Of a stretch of 64,000 bases of DNA, positions 37,907-46,917 are shown one piece after another (within the stretch, counting starts at the first letter, position 1; every line of letters starts with the position of its first letter). This DNA comes from Gluconobacter kondonii (GTDB lineage: Bacteria > Pseudomonadota > Alphaproteobacteria > Acetobacterales > Acetobacteraceae), in the NCBI RefSeq assembly GCF_002723995.1, contig NZ_BEWP01000002.1:62001-126000 (forward strand), written 5' to 3'. The translations under genes and the position numbers were made by a program. Under the pieces are notes generated by a model. It was not told the DNA's origin, ran no database searches, and saw only the letters and a program-made list of their open reading frames with translations.

Positions 37907-37972
37907 ATGGACTCACCCCAAACCATGCGGGAAAACGCAAACCATGCCTCGCACCCCTCATACTGCCGCTGA
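37907..37972 (+). CDS. Short leader ORF overlapping the bioA start
   Basis: A 21-codon ORF starts with ATG at 37907, with a good ribosome site (AGGAG at 37894-37898, 8 bases upstream), and ends with TGA at 37970-37972. It overlaps the bioA ATG at 37944 in another frame. The bioA start has no ribosome site of its own, so ribosomes may reach bioA through this ORF (translational coupling or restart). The peptide, beginning MDSPQTMREN, has no run of one amino acid that would suggest attenuation. Existence of the peptide is inferred. Confidence 0.4.
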   Translation: MDSPQTMRENANHASHPSYCR

Positions 37973-39209
37973 CCTCCCCCATCTGTGGCTGCCCTACACC
38001 CAGATGCAGACTGCCTCCTTCCCCGTGAAAGCCGCCCGCACATCCGGCAGCCGGATCACGCTTGCGGACGGGCGCGAGCTTGTGGACGGCGTGGCGGCGT
38101 GGTGGACGGCGTGTCACGGCTACAGCCACCCGCACATCCATGAAGCGTTGGTCCGTCAGGCCGGGCAGATGCCGCATGTGATGTTCGGAGGCATGGTCCA
38201 CGAACCGGCCATCCGTCTGGCCGCGCGGCTGGCCGCGATGCTGCCGGATGATCTTGAGCGCGTGTTTTTCACCGATTCCGGGTCGGTCGCGATGGAAGTC
38301 GCGATCAAGATGGCGGTGCAGTACCACATCAATCGTGGAACCACGGGTCGGACAAAGATCCTCTCTTTCCGCGGCGGCTATCACGGGGACACGCTGGGCA
38401 TGATGTCCATCTGCGACCCCGAGGAAGGCATGCACAGCCTGTTCGCCGGCGTCTTGCCCGAACAGGTTCTGGCCGATCTGCCCGTGGATGCGGACAGTCT
38501 GGCGCGGCTTGAAGCCCTGCTGGTGGAACGCGGCGACAGCATCGCAGCGATGGTCACGGAGCCGCTGGTTCAGGGCGCAGGCGGGATGCTGTTCCATGAC
38601 CCCGAAGTTCTGCGCCAGCTGCGCAACCTGTGCGACCGGCATGGAATCCTGCTGATCCTCGACGAAATCTTCACCGGCTTCGGTCGCACAGGGACAATGT
38701 TCGCCTGCGAACAGGCCGGGATCGTGCCGGATATCGTGGCCCTTTCGAAGGCTCTGACGGGCGGCACCATGGCGCTGGCCGCCACCGTAGCCCGGCGCGG
38801 CGTTTTCGAGGCGTTTCTGTCCGACAGCGCCGGGCACGCCCTGATGCACGGACCGACCTTCATGGCCAACCCACTGGCCTGCGCGGTCGCCAACGCGTCG
38901 CTGGACCTGTTCGAGTCCGAGCCTCGGCTGGAGCAGGTCGCAGCGATCTCGGCCCAGCTCGCGCGGGAACTGGAGCCCTGCCGCGCACTATCCGGTGTGA
39001 AGGACGTGCGCGTCCTCGGCGCCATCGGCGTCGTGGAGCTTGAGACGCTGGACAACCCGGACGCCCTGCGCCGCGCCTTCGTGGAACGTGGCGTCTGGAT
39101 CCGGCCCTTCCGCAACATCGTCTATCTGACGCCAGCTTTTACGATCACACCCGAAGAACTCACACGCCTGACGACAGCCATCGTGGACGTGTTGCGGGAG
39201 GGCGCATGA
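37944..39209 (+). CDS. bioA: Adenosylmethionine-8-amino-7-oxononanoate aminotransferase BioA
   Basis: 421 residues from the ATG at 37944, chosen because the protein then begins like other BioA enzymes (HLWLPYTQM). Further hallmarks are WWTACHGYSHPHIHEAL, HVMFGGMVHEPAI, the PLP-side DSGSVAMEVAIKMAVQY, RGGYHGDT, ILDEIFTGFGRTG and the PLP lysine in ALSKALTGG. It converts KAPA to DAPA using SAM as amino donor. It is the first gene of bioA-bioF-esterase-bioC-bioD and overlaps bioF by ATGA. Its start lacks an obvious ribosome site and overlaps a short leader ORF. Confidence 0.96.
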   Translation: MPRTPHTAADLPHLWLPYTQMQTASFPVKAARTSGSRITLADGRELVDGVAAWWTACHGYSHPHIHEALVRQAGQMPHVMFGGMVHEPAIRLAARLAAMLPDDLERVFFTDSGSVAMEVAIKMAVQYHINRGTTGRTKILSFRGGYHGDTLGMMSICDPEEGMHSLFAGVLPEQVLADLPVDADSLARLEALLVERGDSIAAMVTEPLVQGAGGMLFHDPEVLRQLRNLCDRHGILLILDEIFTGFGRTGTMFACEQAGIVPDIVALSKALTGGTMALAATVARRGVFEAFLSDSAGHALMHGPTFMANPLACAVANASLDLFESEPRLEQVAAISAQLARELEPCRALSGVKDVRVLGAIGVVELETLDNPDALRRAFVERGVWIRPFRNIVYLTPAFTITPEELTRLTTAIVDVLREGA

Positions 39210-40384
39210 GCCTGTTCGACAGCCATTTCACAGCCGCCCTGAGCGAGCGCGAAACCGCAGGGACGCGCCGGACCCTACGTCCGGTAGTCCGGCAGGACGG
39301 CATGATCGTCCGCGACGGACGGCGGATGCTGGATGTGTCGTCCAACGACTATCTCGGGCTGGCGGATCACCCGCTGCTGCGCGAACGCGCTGCCGACTGG
39401 GCGTTACGCTTCGGGACAGGCGCGCGCGCCTCGCGGCTGGTCAGCGGAACACTGGACCTGCACCGGCAGGTCGAGACGAAAATGGCGGCCTTCAAAGGCT
39501 GTGAGGACGCGATCCTGTTCGCCTCGGGCTGGCAGGCCAATGCGTCCGTCATGCCCGCTTTGTGTGCACTCTCCGTCGCCCGAACAGGCGCGCCGATGCT
39601 GGTGTTTTCAGACCGCCTGAACCACGCCAGCCTGCATCATGGCTGCGCGGCGGCAAGCGTGCGGCAGATCCGGTTCCGGCATAACGACCTGTCCCATCTG
39701 GAAAACCTGCTGAATCGCGAGGCCGAAAAACCCGGCCTGCGGATGATCGTGACGGAGAGCGTGTTCTCCATGGACGGAGACCGGGCGGACATTCCGGCCC
39801 TGCGGGCACTGGCCGACCGGGCGGGCGCGTTCCTTTATATTGACGAGGCCCATGCGACCGGCGTTCTAGGGCCGAAAGGTCGCGGCCTGTCCTGCGGGAT
39901 GGCCGATCTGACGATGGGCACATGCAGCAAGGCGCTTGGCGGGATGGGCGCTTACGTCGCGGGCTCGAAACCGCTCTGCGACTATCTGGCGAACCATGCG
40001 TCAGGCTTCATCTACAGCACAGCGCTCCCCCCTGCAATTCTGGGCGCGATCGATGCGGCACTGGATGTCACACCTGGTCTGGATGAGGAACGCGCCCGGC
40101 TGCTCGGAAAGGCGGAACGACTTCGGGTCATGCTGCATGGCGCGGGGCTGTCCACGGCGGACTCCACGACCCAGATCGTGCCGGTGCTGATCGGGGAATC
40201 AGAAGGCGCCATGACGGTAGCCGCCCGACTTGAAGAGGCCGGGTTCCTGACGGTCGCGATCCGGCCACCAACGGTCCCCGCAGGAACCGCACGGCTGCGG
40301 CTGGCACTCCATGCCGGACTGGACGATGCCGCAATCGATCGCCTCGGACAGGCCGTCATCGCTTTGACAAGAGACGTTGCATGA
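39206..40384 (+). CDS. bioF: 8-amino-7-oxononanoate synthase BioF
   Basis: 392 residues. This is an alpha-oxoamine synthase: SSNDYLGLADHP, GARASRLVSGTLDLHRQVE, FASGWQANASVM, ESVFSMDGDRADI, YIDEAHATGVLG and the PLP lysine in MGTCSKALGGMGAYV. It condenses pimeloyl-ACP (or CoA) with L-alanine to KAPA. GGGAGG gives a good ribosome site before the ATG. It overlaps bioA and the next gene by ATGA at both ends, so the operon is tightly coupled. Confidence 0.96.
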   Translation: MSLFDSHFTAALSERETAGTRRTLRPVVRQDGMIVRDGRRMLDVSSNDYLGLADHPLLRERAADWALRFGTGARASRLVSGTLDLHRQVETKMAAFKGCEDAILFASGWQANASVMPALCALSVARTGAPMLVFSDRLNHASLHHGCAAASVRQIRFRHNDLSHLENLLNREAEKPGLRMIVTESVFSMDGDRADIPALRALADRAGAFLYIDEAHATGVLGPKGRGLSCGMADLTMGTCSKALGGMGAYVAGSKPLCDYLANHASGFIYSTALPPAILGAIDAALDVTPGLDEERARLLGKAERLRVMLHGAGLSTADSTTQIVPVLIGESEGAMTVAARLEEAGFLTVAIRPPTVPAGTARLRLALHAGLDDAAIDRLGQAVIALTRDVA

Positions 40385-41007
40385 CACGCGCGCTCTATCT
40401 CGTGCATGGCTGGGGCTTCGATGCGTCCTTCTGGGCACCACTGCTGTCGCATCTGCCGGATGTGAACGCGCAGGTCGTGGATTGCGGGTATTTCGGCGCC
40501 GAACATCGTCCTGCATTGCCCGAAACGCCTTATCTGGCGATCGGACATTCCGCCGGATCTCTGGCGCTGCTGGGGCAGGATCTGCCGGGATGTGACGGGC
40601 TGGTATTTTTCAACGGCTTCCCGCGCTTTACTGCCGCACCGGACTTCCCGAACGGCACACCCGAACGGGTTCTGGTCCGGATGCGCGCACGCCTGAAACG
40701 CGATCCAGCCGCCGTACTGCACGATTTCCGGGCCCTTTGCGGAACGGAAGCCCCCCTTCCCGGTGAGCCGGATACTGAAACACTGGATAGGGGACTTGAG
40801 GCGCTTCAGCAGCAGGACCATCAGGCGCAGGCAGCCGACTGGGGAAACAGGCTGCACTGGATGACGGGCACGGACGATCCGTTCGGGGCCGCACAGACCG
40901 GGTTCGCATCACCGGGCGAACGGGTCTCAGGCGGCCATCTCCTGCCCCTCACCCATCCCGGACTCTGCGCGGACTTCGTGCGACGGAGGCTCGATGACGC
41001 AGGCTGA
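40381..41007 (+). CDS. Alpha/beta hydrolase of the biotin operon, BioH/BioG-type pimeloyl-ACP methyl ester esterase
   Basis: 208 residues. The start ALYLVHGWGFDASFWAPLL gives the oxyanion HGWG motif. The nucleophile Ser is in IGHSAGSLALL, an Asp in GTDDPF, and the His in SGGHLLPLTHPG. This is the BioH triad order. At 208 residues it is shorter than E. coli BioH (256) and closer to BioG in length and in the NGF segment after strand 6. Position directly before bioC argues for the gatekeeper role of removing the methyl group that BioC adds, so that pimeloyl-ACP leaves fatty acid elongation. BioH versus BioG cannot be decided by eye. Confidence 0.85.
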   Translation: MTRALYLVHGWGFDASFWAPLLSHLPDVNAQVVDCGYFGAEHRPALPETPYLAIGHSAGSLALLGQDLPGCDGLVFFNGFPRFTAAPDFPNGTPERVLVRMRARLKRDPAAVLHDFRALCGTEAPLPGEPDTETLDRGLEALQQQDHQAQAADWGNRLHWMTGTDDPFGAAQTGFASPGERVSGGHLLPLTHPGLCADFVRRRLDDAG

Positions 41008-41788
41008 CGACACCCTGCGCCGCAACAGCATCGCCGCGCGCTTCGACGCGGCGGAGGGCTATGACGCCGCCGCACATATCCAGCGCCGCTGCGTCACTGC
41101 GCTGATGGAGCGCATCCGGACGGCAACGACGGAGCAGACACCTGCCTCCATTCTGGAATTCGGCTGTGGAACGGGCTTCCTGACAGCCCGGCTTGCCGGG
41201 CAGTTCCCTCAGGCCTCTCTGCTGGCGAGCGATCTGGCCCCCGGCATGATCGCACGGGCCAAGCAGCACCTTGCCGAAAAACCCATCCGCTTTCACATCA
41301 TGGACGCCGAGCATCCGGACACATCCGGGCCGTTCGACCTGATCGCTTCCAGTCTGTGCCTGCAATGGTTTTCCAACCGAGCCGAGGGATTACGCAGGCT
41401 CTGCGACCTCCTCGCACCACAGGGACGACTCATCGTCGCAACCCTCCTGCAAGACAGTCTGGACGAATGGAAACAGGCCTGTCTGGCGGAAGGCGCACCC
41501 TGCGGCGTGCCGGATTATCCGTCCGTCCCGACCGTGGAAGCGGAATGGCCCAACAGCGGTACCGGATCGTGGGAGGTGCTGACCCTGCACGATCCTGTCG
41601 GCAGCGCGCGCGAGTTCCTGCGGGGTCTGCGGCAGATCGGGGCATCCCTGCCCCGTCAGGATAGCACCCCCGCCAGCATCGCGGCCCTGCGCCGGGCCAT
41701 GCGGCATTTTGACCGCACAAGTTCCGACGTGACCTATCAGATCGGTATCGGGACGTTTGTGAAATCCGGAGAAGGACCACAGTTATGA
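40994..41788 (+). CDS. bioC: Malonyl-ACP O-methyltransferase BioC
   Basis: 264 residues. Near the N-terminus is RFDAAEGYDAAAHIQRRC, followed by the SAM-binding motif ILEFGCGTGFLTARLA, ASDLAPGMIARAKQ, and FDLIASSLCLQWF, the BioC-specific Trp segment. It methylates malonyl-ACP so that it can be elongated to pimeloyl-ACP methyl ester. The gene overlaps the preceding esterase by 14 bases and bioD by ATGA. The C-terminal third matches BioC rather than generic class I methyltransferases. Confidence 0.93.
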   Translation: MTQADDTLRRNSIAARFDAAEGYDAAAHIQRRCVTALMERIRTATTEQTPASILEFGCGTGFLTARLAGQFPQASLLASDLAPGMIARAKQHLAEKPIRFHIMDAEHPDTSGPFDLIASSLCLQWFSNRAEGLRRLCDLLAPQGRLIVATLLQDSLDEWKQACLAEGAPCGVPDYPSVPTVEAEWPNSGTGSWEVLTLHDPVGSAREFLRGLRQIGASLPRQDSTPASIAALRRAMRHFDRTSSDVTYQIGIGTFVKSGEGPQL

Positions 41789-42435
41789 GCTCTCAACGCG
41801 GCGTCTTCGTCACGGGAACGGATACCGGCATCGGCAAGACCCTCGTCAGCGCCATTCTGTGCCGCGCCTGGAACGCCACCTACTGGAAACCGCTTCAGAC
41901 AGGCCTTACGGACGAAGATGGCGACACGCCGACCGTGCGGGATCTGGCCGGTCTGGACCCGTCCCGCATCATTCCCCCGGCTTATGCGTTTCAGGCCCCG
42001 CTCGCGCCACTCGCGGCAGGGGATCTGGAAAACGTGACGGTCAATCCGGGGCGGCTCGTCCTGCCACAGGTGCCGGAGACACTTGTCGTGGAAGGCGCAG
42101 GCGGGCTGATGGTGCCGGTGCGTGAGGACATGATGATCATGGACCTGATCGAGCGTCTGGGTCTGCCCGTCGTTCTGGTTACACGCAGCGGACTGGGGAC
42201 GATCAATCATACTCTTCTAAGCCTTGAGGCCCTAAGGCGGCGCGGTGTTCCGGTTCTGGGCGTGGTTCCGGTCGGACCGCCCAATCCCGGAAATGAACGC
42301 GATATTGCACACTTCGGAAAAACGCCTATCCTGTTCCGGGTTCCGCAGTTTGACGCGATAACAGAAACGGTCGTCTCTGAATTATCGGGTCACGTTCCGT
42401 CACTTGATGTCTTGCAGCAACAGATTTCACAATAA
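41785..42435 (+). CDS. bioD: Dethiobiotin synthetase BioD
   Basis: 216 residues. The P-loop is GTDTGIGKTLVSA; YWKPLQTGL, the VEGAGGLMVPV segment and a late VVPVGPPNPG fit BioD. It closes the ureido ring of DAPA with CO2 and ATP. It is the last gene of the operon. bioB, the next enzyme, is not present here and must lie elsewhere. Confidence 0.95.
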   Translation: MSSQRGVFVTGTDTGIGKTLVSAILCRAWNATYWKPLQTGLTDEDGDTPTVRDLAGLDPSRIIPPAYAFQAPLAPLAAGDLENVTVNPGRLVLPQVPETLVVEGAGGLMVPVREDMMIMDLIERLGLPVVLVTRSGLGTINHTLLSLEALRRRGVPVLGVVPVGPPNPGNERDIAHFGKTPILFRVPQFDAITETVVSELSGHVPSLDVLQQQISQ

Positions 42436-42597
42436 TGTGTCATCTTAGGCGCATGCCATAAAAAGGCCGCGTCAACCCTTGTGAAATAACGTCCTCGTCA
42501 TAGAAGGGCTCTTCGCAACGCAAGGCTTCCGGCATATCGCTGGGACATCGGGCTTCGTTGCGGAGATGCCGACAGAAACAGGGATATTGGGAAAAGT

Positions 42598-44178
42598 ATG
42601 AGTATCCTGCGCCGTGATCTGGTCAAGCTTGGGGCCGGACTGACCCTTCTGGGAACAGCCTCCCGTATGGCCCATGCCCAGTCCACTGCTCCTCTGGCCA
42701 CAGCTCCTCTGACTGGCACCAAGCCTGCTGCTCCCCCTGCACCGCAGGCGACGCCGTTTGACAATGGTACGGTTCGGCTTCTGGCGCAGCGCCTGTCGAA
42801 GACAGCCTATTCCCCACCGTCCCAGACGCTGCCCAGTGCCATTGCGAACATGGATTTCGACCAGTTCCGCAGCATTGCCTTCAATCCGGACAAGGCCCTG
42901 TGGCACGGCCAGAATCTGGCGTTCGACGTGGAGTTCTTTCCGCGCGGCTTCCTCTACAAGCCGCGGATCGGCATGAACGAAGTCACGGGCGGACAGTCCA
43001 CCCCCATTCCCTACGACCCCGACGCCTTCACCTATGCCAACCCCGTTCTGCGCGTCACAGACGATCTCGGCTACGCCGGCCTGCGTCTGCGCTACGCCAT
43101 CAACACGGCAGGCATGATGGAAGAATGCGCGGTCTTCCTCGGCGCATCCTATTTCCGGGCCGTGGCCAAGGGTCAGAATTACGGTCTGTCGGCCCGCGCT
43201 TTCGCAAACGGCACCGGCAACCCCAAAGGCGAGGAATTCGCGCTGTTCCGCGAGTTCTGGATCGAAAAACCGGAACCGGGCGTGGAGTCCATCGTCATTC
43301 ACGCGCTGCTCGACAGCCCGTCCCTGACCGGTGCGTTCCGCTTCACCATCCGTCCCGGCGATACGACCGTCTTTGACGTCCAGTCTTCGCTGTTCCCACG
43401 TCAGGACATTACGGAATCCGGCATCGCCCCTTTGACGGGCATGTTCTATTTCGACGCGAACGCCCGCAATCACGTCGATGACTGGCGCCCTGCCGCGCAT
43501 GACAGCGAGGCTCTCCAGATCTGGACGGGCGCTGGACAGCAGCTCTATCGCCCCCTCACCAACCCGACCGACCTCCAGTTCTCGGCCTTCGCAGACAGCA
43601 GCCCGCATGGTTTCGGTCTGATGCAGCGCAAGCGCTCGTTCCATGATTATGAGGATCTGGCGCTCAACTATCAGAAGCGCCCGTCTCTCTGGATCGAACC
43701 GATCGGCAACTGGGGCGACGGCGCCGTCGATCTGGTGGAGATCCCGACCCCCAACGAGGTGAACGACAACATCGTCTCGTTCTGGCGCCCCAAACAGCCC
43801 ATGAAGGGCGGTCAGGAATACAGTTATATCTACAGAATGTACTGGGGCTGGGACACGCCGTGGCCGACCCAGATGGCGCGCGTTGCCGCAACGCGGATCG
43901 GAAGCGTAACCGACCATCCCGAAGCACGCTTCTTCGCGATCGATTTCACGGGCGCGCCTTTCCAAAACGTGCCACCGGGTACGAATTTCCATCTGATCAC
44001 ACAGGCCAGTCCTGGCACGATCCGCAATGTCGTCGTGGAACCGAACCCGGAAATCCAGGGCTGGCGCGCGACCTTCGAATTCGTGCCGGGCGATGCGAAG
44101 AGCTGCGAACTTCAGGCCCAGCTCGCCAATGATCAGGGTCCGGTTTCAGAAAAATGGATGTATCGTTGGACGCCGTGA
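42598..44178 (+). CDS. opgG: Periplasmic glucan biosynthesis protein OpgG/OpgD family (MdoG)
   Basis: 526 residues. The N-terminus MSILRRDLVKLGAGLTLLG carries a twin-arginine signal (RRDLVK) ending near MAHA. The body has MdoG hallmarks: FDQFRSIAFNPDKALW, FDVEFFPRGFLYKPRIGMNEV, GASYFRAVAKGQNYGLSARA, REFWIEKPEPG, and a C-terminal Ig-like domain. The protein shapes or backbone-branches osmoregulated periplasmic glucans made by OpgH. E. coli OpgG is Sec-exported while OpgD is Tat-exported; here a single protein with a Tat signal precedes opgH, so opgG versus opgD naming is loose. Its end overlaps opgH by 25 bases. Confidence 0.9.
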   Translation: MSILRRDLVKLGAGLTLLGTASRMAHAQSTAPLATAPLTGTKPAAPPAPQATPFDNGTVRLLAQRLSKTAYSPPSQTLPSAIANMDFDQFRSIAFNPDKALWHGQNLAFDVEFFPRGFLYKPRIGMNEVTGGQSTPIPYDPDAFTYANPVLRVTDDLGYAGLRLRYAINTAGMMEECAVFLGASYFRAVAKGQNYGLSARAFANGTGNPKGEEFALFREFWIEKPEPGVESIVIHALLDSPSLTGAFRFTIRPGDTTVFDVQSSLFPRQDITESGIAPLTGMFYFDANARNHVDDWRPAAHDSEALQIWTGAGQQLYRPLTNPTDLQFSAFADSSPHGFGLMQRKRSFHDYEDLALNYQKRPSLWIEPIGNWGDGAVDLVEIPTPNEVNDNIVSFWRPKQPMKGGQEYSYIYRMYWGWDTPWPTQMARVAATRIGSVTDHPEARFFAIDFTGAPFQNVPPGTNFHLITQASPGTIRNVVVEPNPEIQGWRATFEFVPGDAKSCELQAQLANDQGPVSEKWMYRWTP

Positions 44179-46340
44179 CCGAATTGTCTTCTCACGCCAC
44201 TCCGGAAGCCGCCCCCTTCCTGCCGCCCGAAGCGCCGCTGGCAATGAAGCCGCAGAACCTTCAGCAGCCGCCGGACCGTCATGGCCGCTCCTTCGATCCG
44301 CTGCCGACGACGCCTTCGTTCCTCTGGGCACGCCGTCTGTTCGTCTTCGGTGGCGCGATGCTGCTGACGGGCTATGGCATTTACAGGATCAATCAGGTTT
44401 TCAACTCACTGGGCGTCTCGGCGCTCGGCGTCATCATCCTAATCCTGTTCGCCATTCTCGCCTTCTGGATCGCCCTGTCCTTCATGTCCTGCCTCGGCGG
44501 TTTCGTGTCGCTGATCCGGCGTGGCGGCCTCGGGCTTGGCATTCACCGCACAGGCCCGCTGCCAGAACTGAAAAACCGCACCGCCGTCCTGATGCCGACC
44601 TATAACGAGGATCCGACGCGGGTTCTCGCGGGTCTGCGCGCCATTCATGACAGCATTCTGGCGACGGGACAGATCGACGCCTTCGATTTCTTCATCCTGT
44701 CCGACACGACCAATCCGGACGTCTGGGTGCAGGAAGAGCGCGCCTTCCTTGAGTTCCGTAAAGCCACGAACGGCGAAAAGCGCGTCTTCTATCGCCGCCG
44801 TCACAAGAATACGGATCGCAAAGCGGGCAATCTGGGCGACTGGGTGACGCGGTTCGGCGCCTCCTACCAGCAGATGCTCACCCTCGATGCAGATAGCGTG
44901 ATGGATGGCAGCCTGATCGTCCGGATCACGGCGGCCATGGAACAGCATGAGGGCGTGGGGCTGATCCAGACGCTCCCCGTCATCGTCGGTGGCCGCACAC
45001 TTTTTGCCCGGATGCAGCAGTTCGCAGGCCGCGTTTACGGGCCGCTGATCGCGCATGGCATTGCCTGGTGGCACGGTTCGGAAGGCAATTACTGGGGCCA
45101 TAACGCCGTCATCCGCACGCAAGCCTTCGCCGAACAGGCCGGACTGCCGCATCTGAAGGGCCGCCCGCCGTTCGGAGGGCACATTCTGAGCCATGACTTC
45201 GTGGAAGCTGCCCTCATGCGCCGTGGCGGCTGGGCCATCCACATGGTGCCGGGACTGTTCGGCTCCTATGAAGAAAGCCCGCCATCGCTGACGGACGTCG
45301 CCATCCGCGACCGCCGCTGGTGTCAGGGCAATCTGCAGCACAGCAAGATCCTCGGCACAAAGGGCATGCATTGGGTCAGCCGCGTTCATATGCTGACGGG
45401 CATCGGCTCCTACATCATGTCCCCGCTCTGGTTGCTGTTCCTGCTCTTCGGCATCCTGATTTCACTCCAGTCGCATTTCTATCATCCCGAATATTTCGGC
45501 TCGACCCCGACGCTCTATCCGCACTGGCCGCGTGTTGATCCGGTGCAGGCCAAGCTCGTCTTCATTGGGACGATGGGCATTCTGCTCGCACCGAAGGCTC
45601 TGGCGTTCATTGCCATGCTGTTCGATCGCGCGGCCCTGAAGGGTTCTGGCGGTGTTTTCCGGCTCGCGGTCTCTATCGTGCTCGAAACCCTGATCGGCGG
45701 CCTGATTGCGCCGATTGCCATGCTGATCCAGACATCCGGCGTCATTTCGATCCTTCTGGGCCGGGATTCCGGATGGAACGCGCAGAACCGTGACGATGGC
45801 CGGGTTTCGCTGAAGGACGTGGCGCACGGCTACTGGATCTACACCATGTTTGGCCTGCTTCTGGCCGTTGCGGCATGGTCCGTCTCGCAGGCGCTGTTCC
45901 TGTGGATGACGCCGGTGCTGCTCGGGCTGGTGCTTGCCATCCCGCTGGCCGCGCTGACCGCAAGCCGGGACGTCGGTCTGGGCCTGCGTCGCGCAGGGCT
46001 TCTGCTGATCGAGGAGGAAACCGCCCCTCCGCCGATCCTCCAGCTTGCCGCCGCAAATGACGCCGCGCGTGAACGCGCTGCCCATGCCCCCGATGCGCCG
46101 CCGGAAGAAGCCTTTGCCGCACTTCGCGAAAACGCGGCACTTCTCAACGCCCACGAAGGCGCGCTTCCTCCGGCCCGCAGCCCCGGCAGCCCGATCGACC
46201 CGCATCTTCTTGTCGGCCTGCTTAAGCTACGGGAAGCTCCTTCTCTCCAGATCGCGCTGGAGCGCCTCTCCCGTCAGGAAAAGGCCGCTGTTCTGGGCAG
46301 TGCCGAAGGTCTGGCTCTCATGGAAAAGCTCGCGGCCTGA
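44154..46340 (+). CDS. opgH: Glucans biosynthesis glucosyltransferase OpgH (MdoH)
   Basis: 728 residues. Membrane helices near residues 60-80 and 90-115 precede a GT2 domain with TAVLMPTYNEDPTRVLAG, LDADSVMDGSLIVRI (the metal-binding acidic residues), SHDFVEAALMRRGGW and the acceptor-binding RDRRWCQGNLQHSKIL (QxxRW-type). Further helices follow, then an Ala-rich cytoplasmic tail. It polymerises UDP-glucose into the beta-glucan backbone and exports it. The ATG lies 25 bases before the opgG stop. A strong terminator follows. The N-terminal cytoplasmic region is much shorter than in E. coli MdoH (847 residues). Confidence 0.95.
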   Translation: MDVSLDAVTELSSHATPEAAPFLPPEAPLAMKPQNLQQPPDRHGRSFDPLPTTPSFLWARRLFVFGGAMLLTGYGIYRINQVFNSLGVSALGVIILILFAILAFWIALSFMSCLGGFVSLIRRGGLGLGIHRTGPLPELKNRTAVLMPTYNEDPTRVLAGLRAIHDSILATGQIDAFDFFILSDTTNPDVWVQEERAFLEFRKATNGEKRVFYRRRHKNTDRKAGNLGDWVTRFGASYQQMLTLDADSVMDGSLIVRITAAMEQHEGVGLIQTLPVIVGGRTLFARMQQFAGRVYGPLIAHGIAWWHGSEGNYWGHNAVIRTQAFAEQAGLPHLKGRPPFGGHILSHDFVEAALMRRGGWAIHMVPGLFGSYEESPPSLTDVAIRDRRWCQGNLQHSKILGTKGMHWVSRVHMLTGIGSYIMSPLWLLFLLFGILISLQSHFYHPEYFGSTPTLYPHWPRVDPVQAKLVFIGTMGILLAPKALAFIAMLFDRAALKGSGGVFRLAVSIVLETLIGGLIAPIAMLIQTSGVISILLGRDSGWNAQNRDDGRVSLKDVAHGYWIYTMFGLLLAVAAWSVSQALFLWMTPVLLGLVLAIPLAALTASRDVGLGLRRAGLLLIEEETAPPPILQLAAANDAARERAAHAPDAPPEEAFAALRENAALLNAHEGALPPARSPGSPIDPHLLVGLLKLREAPSLQIALERLSRQEKAAVLGSAEGLALMEKLAA

Positions 46341-46364
46341 AGAACTACAGGACGTCACGACACA

Positions 46365-46399
46365 AAAAACGCCCCGGCCATCATAGCCGGGGCGTTTTT
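46365..46399. terminator. Bidirectional rho-independent terminator after opgH
   Basis: A 14-bp perfect stem AAAAACGCCCCGGC (46365-46378) pairs with 46386-46399, which ends in GTTTTT. It lies between the rightward opgH and the leftward DUF2501 gene. Confidence 0.92.
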
Positions 46400-46425
46400 C
46401 ATTGCAGACCTGTAGGCCGGAGCAA

Positions 46426-46917
46426 TTACTTGAAAGACTGGGCCTTCTTGACAAGGTCGTTGCACGTCGTGACGCGCTTGTCCTTGGAGAGGGTGCCGAT
46501 ATCGAAGACGTTTCCATCCGACATCTGAAGCAGCCCCTTGCCGCCCAGCGAATAGAACTCGTCACTATGGACGTCCGGGCGCTTGGCGATCTTGCGAGCC
46601 GCCACGGTCGGAGCCGTTCCGAGCACCAGCTTGTGATGCGTACAGTAATAGGTCAGACCAGCGATATTGCCCGCCTGTGCGCCCTCGATAGAGGGAAGGC
46701 CATCAGCACCCAGAACGCCCGGTGACGCAGCGCTCAGGACATTCTTCCCACCTGCGACCGCCTGAACATGAACGCCAGGCAGTCGGGCCTGTGTTCCGGC
46801 GGGAATGGTCATCACAGGGCTGCTCTGCGGAACCGGCGGTACGGTCTGGGCGACGGCAGCACCGGAAATGCTCAGGCCAGCAGCGGCAAGAACAGCAAAA
46901 TACTTGCTTGAAATCAT
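46426..46917 (-). CDS. Exported DUF2501 (YjjA-like) protein
   Basis: 163 residues from the ATG at 46917, with AGAAGAG 5 bases upstream; the frame extends to 46962 without benefit. A signal peptide ends at AVAQ (about residue 24). The C-terminal 80 residues fit DUF2501: GNIAGLTYYCTHHKLVLG, then two helices, GLLQMSDGNVFDIGTLSKDK and a second Cys in TTCNDLVKKAQSF. The two Cys probably form a disulfide. Function of the family is unknown; in enterobacteria YjjA is periplasmic. It stands alone next to the opgH terminator. Confidence 0.75.
   Translation of the reverse strand: MISSKYFAVLAAAGLSISGAAVAQTVPPVPQSSPVMTIPAGTQARLPGVHVQAVAGGKNVLSAASPGVLGADGLPSIEGAQAGNIAGLTYYCTHHKLVLGTAPTVAARKIAKRPDVHSDEFYSLGGKGLLQMSDGNVFDIGTLSKDKRVTTCNDLVKKAQSFK

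Noticed and set aside
37605-37943. Longer BioA start in the same frame
   Set aside because: The extra 113 residues do not resemble BioA and would overlap the opposite-strand small gene; homology begins at 37944.
42472-43992. Long open frame on the minus strand (506 codons)
   Set aside because: It lies opposite opgG, whose protein is clearly conserved; the minus-strand translation shows no family motif and is typical of GC-rich shadow frames.
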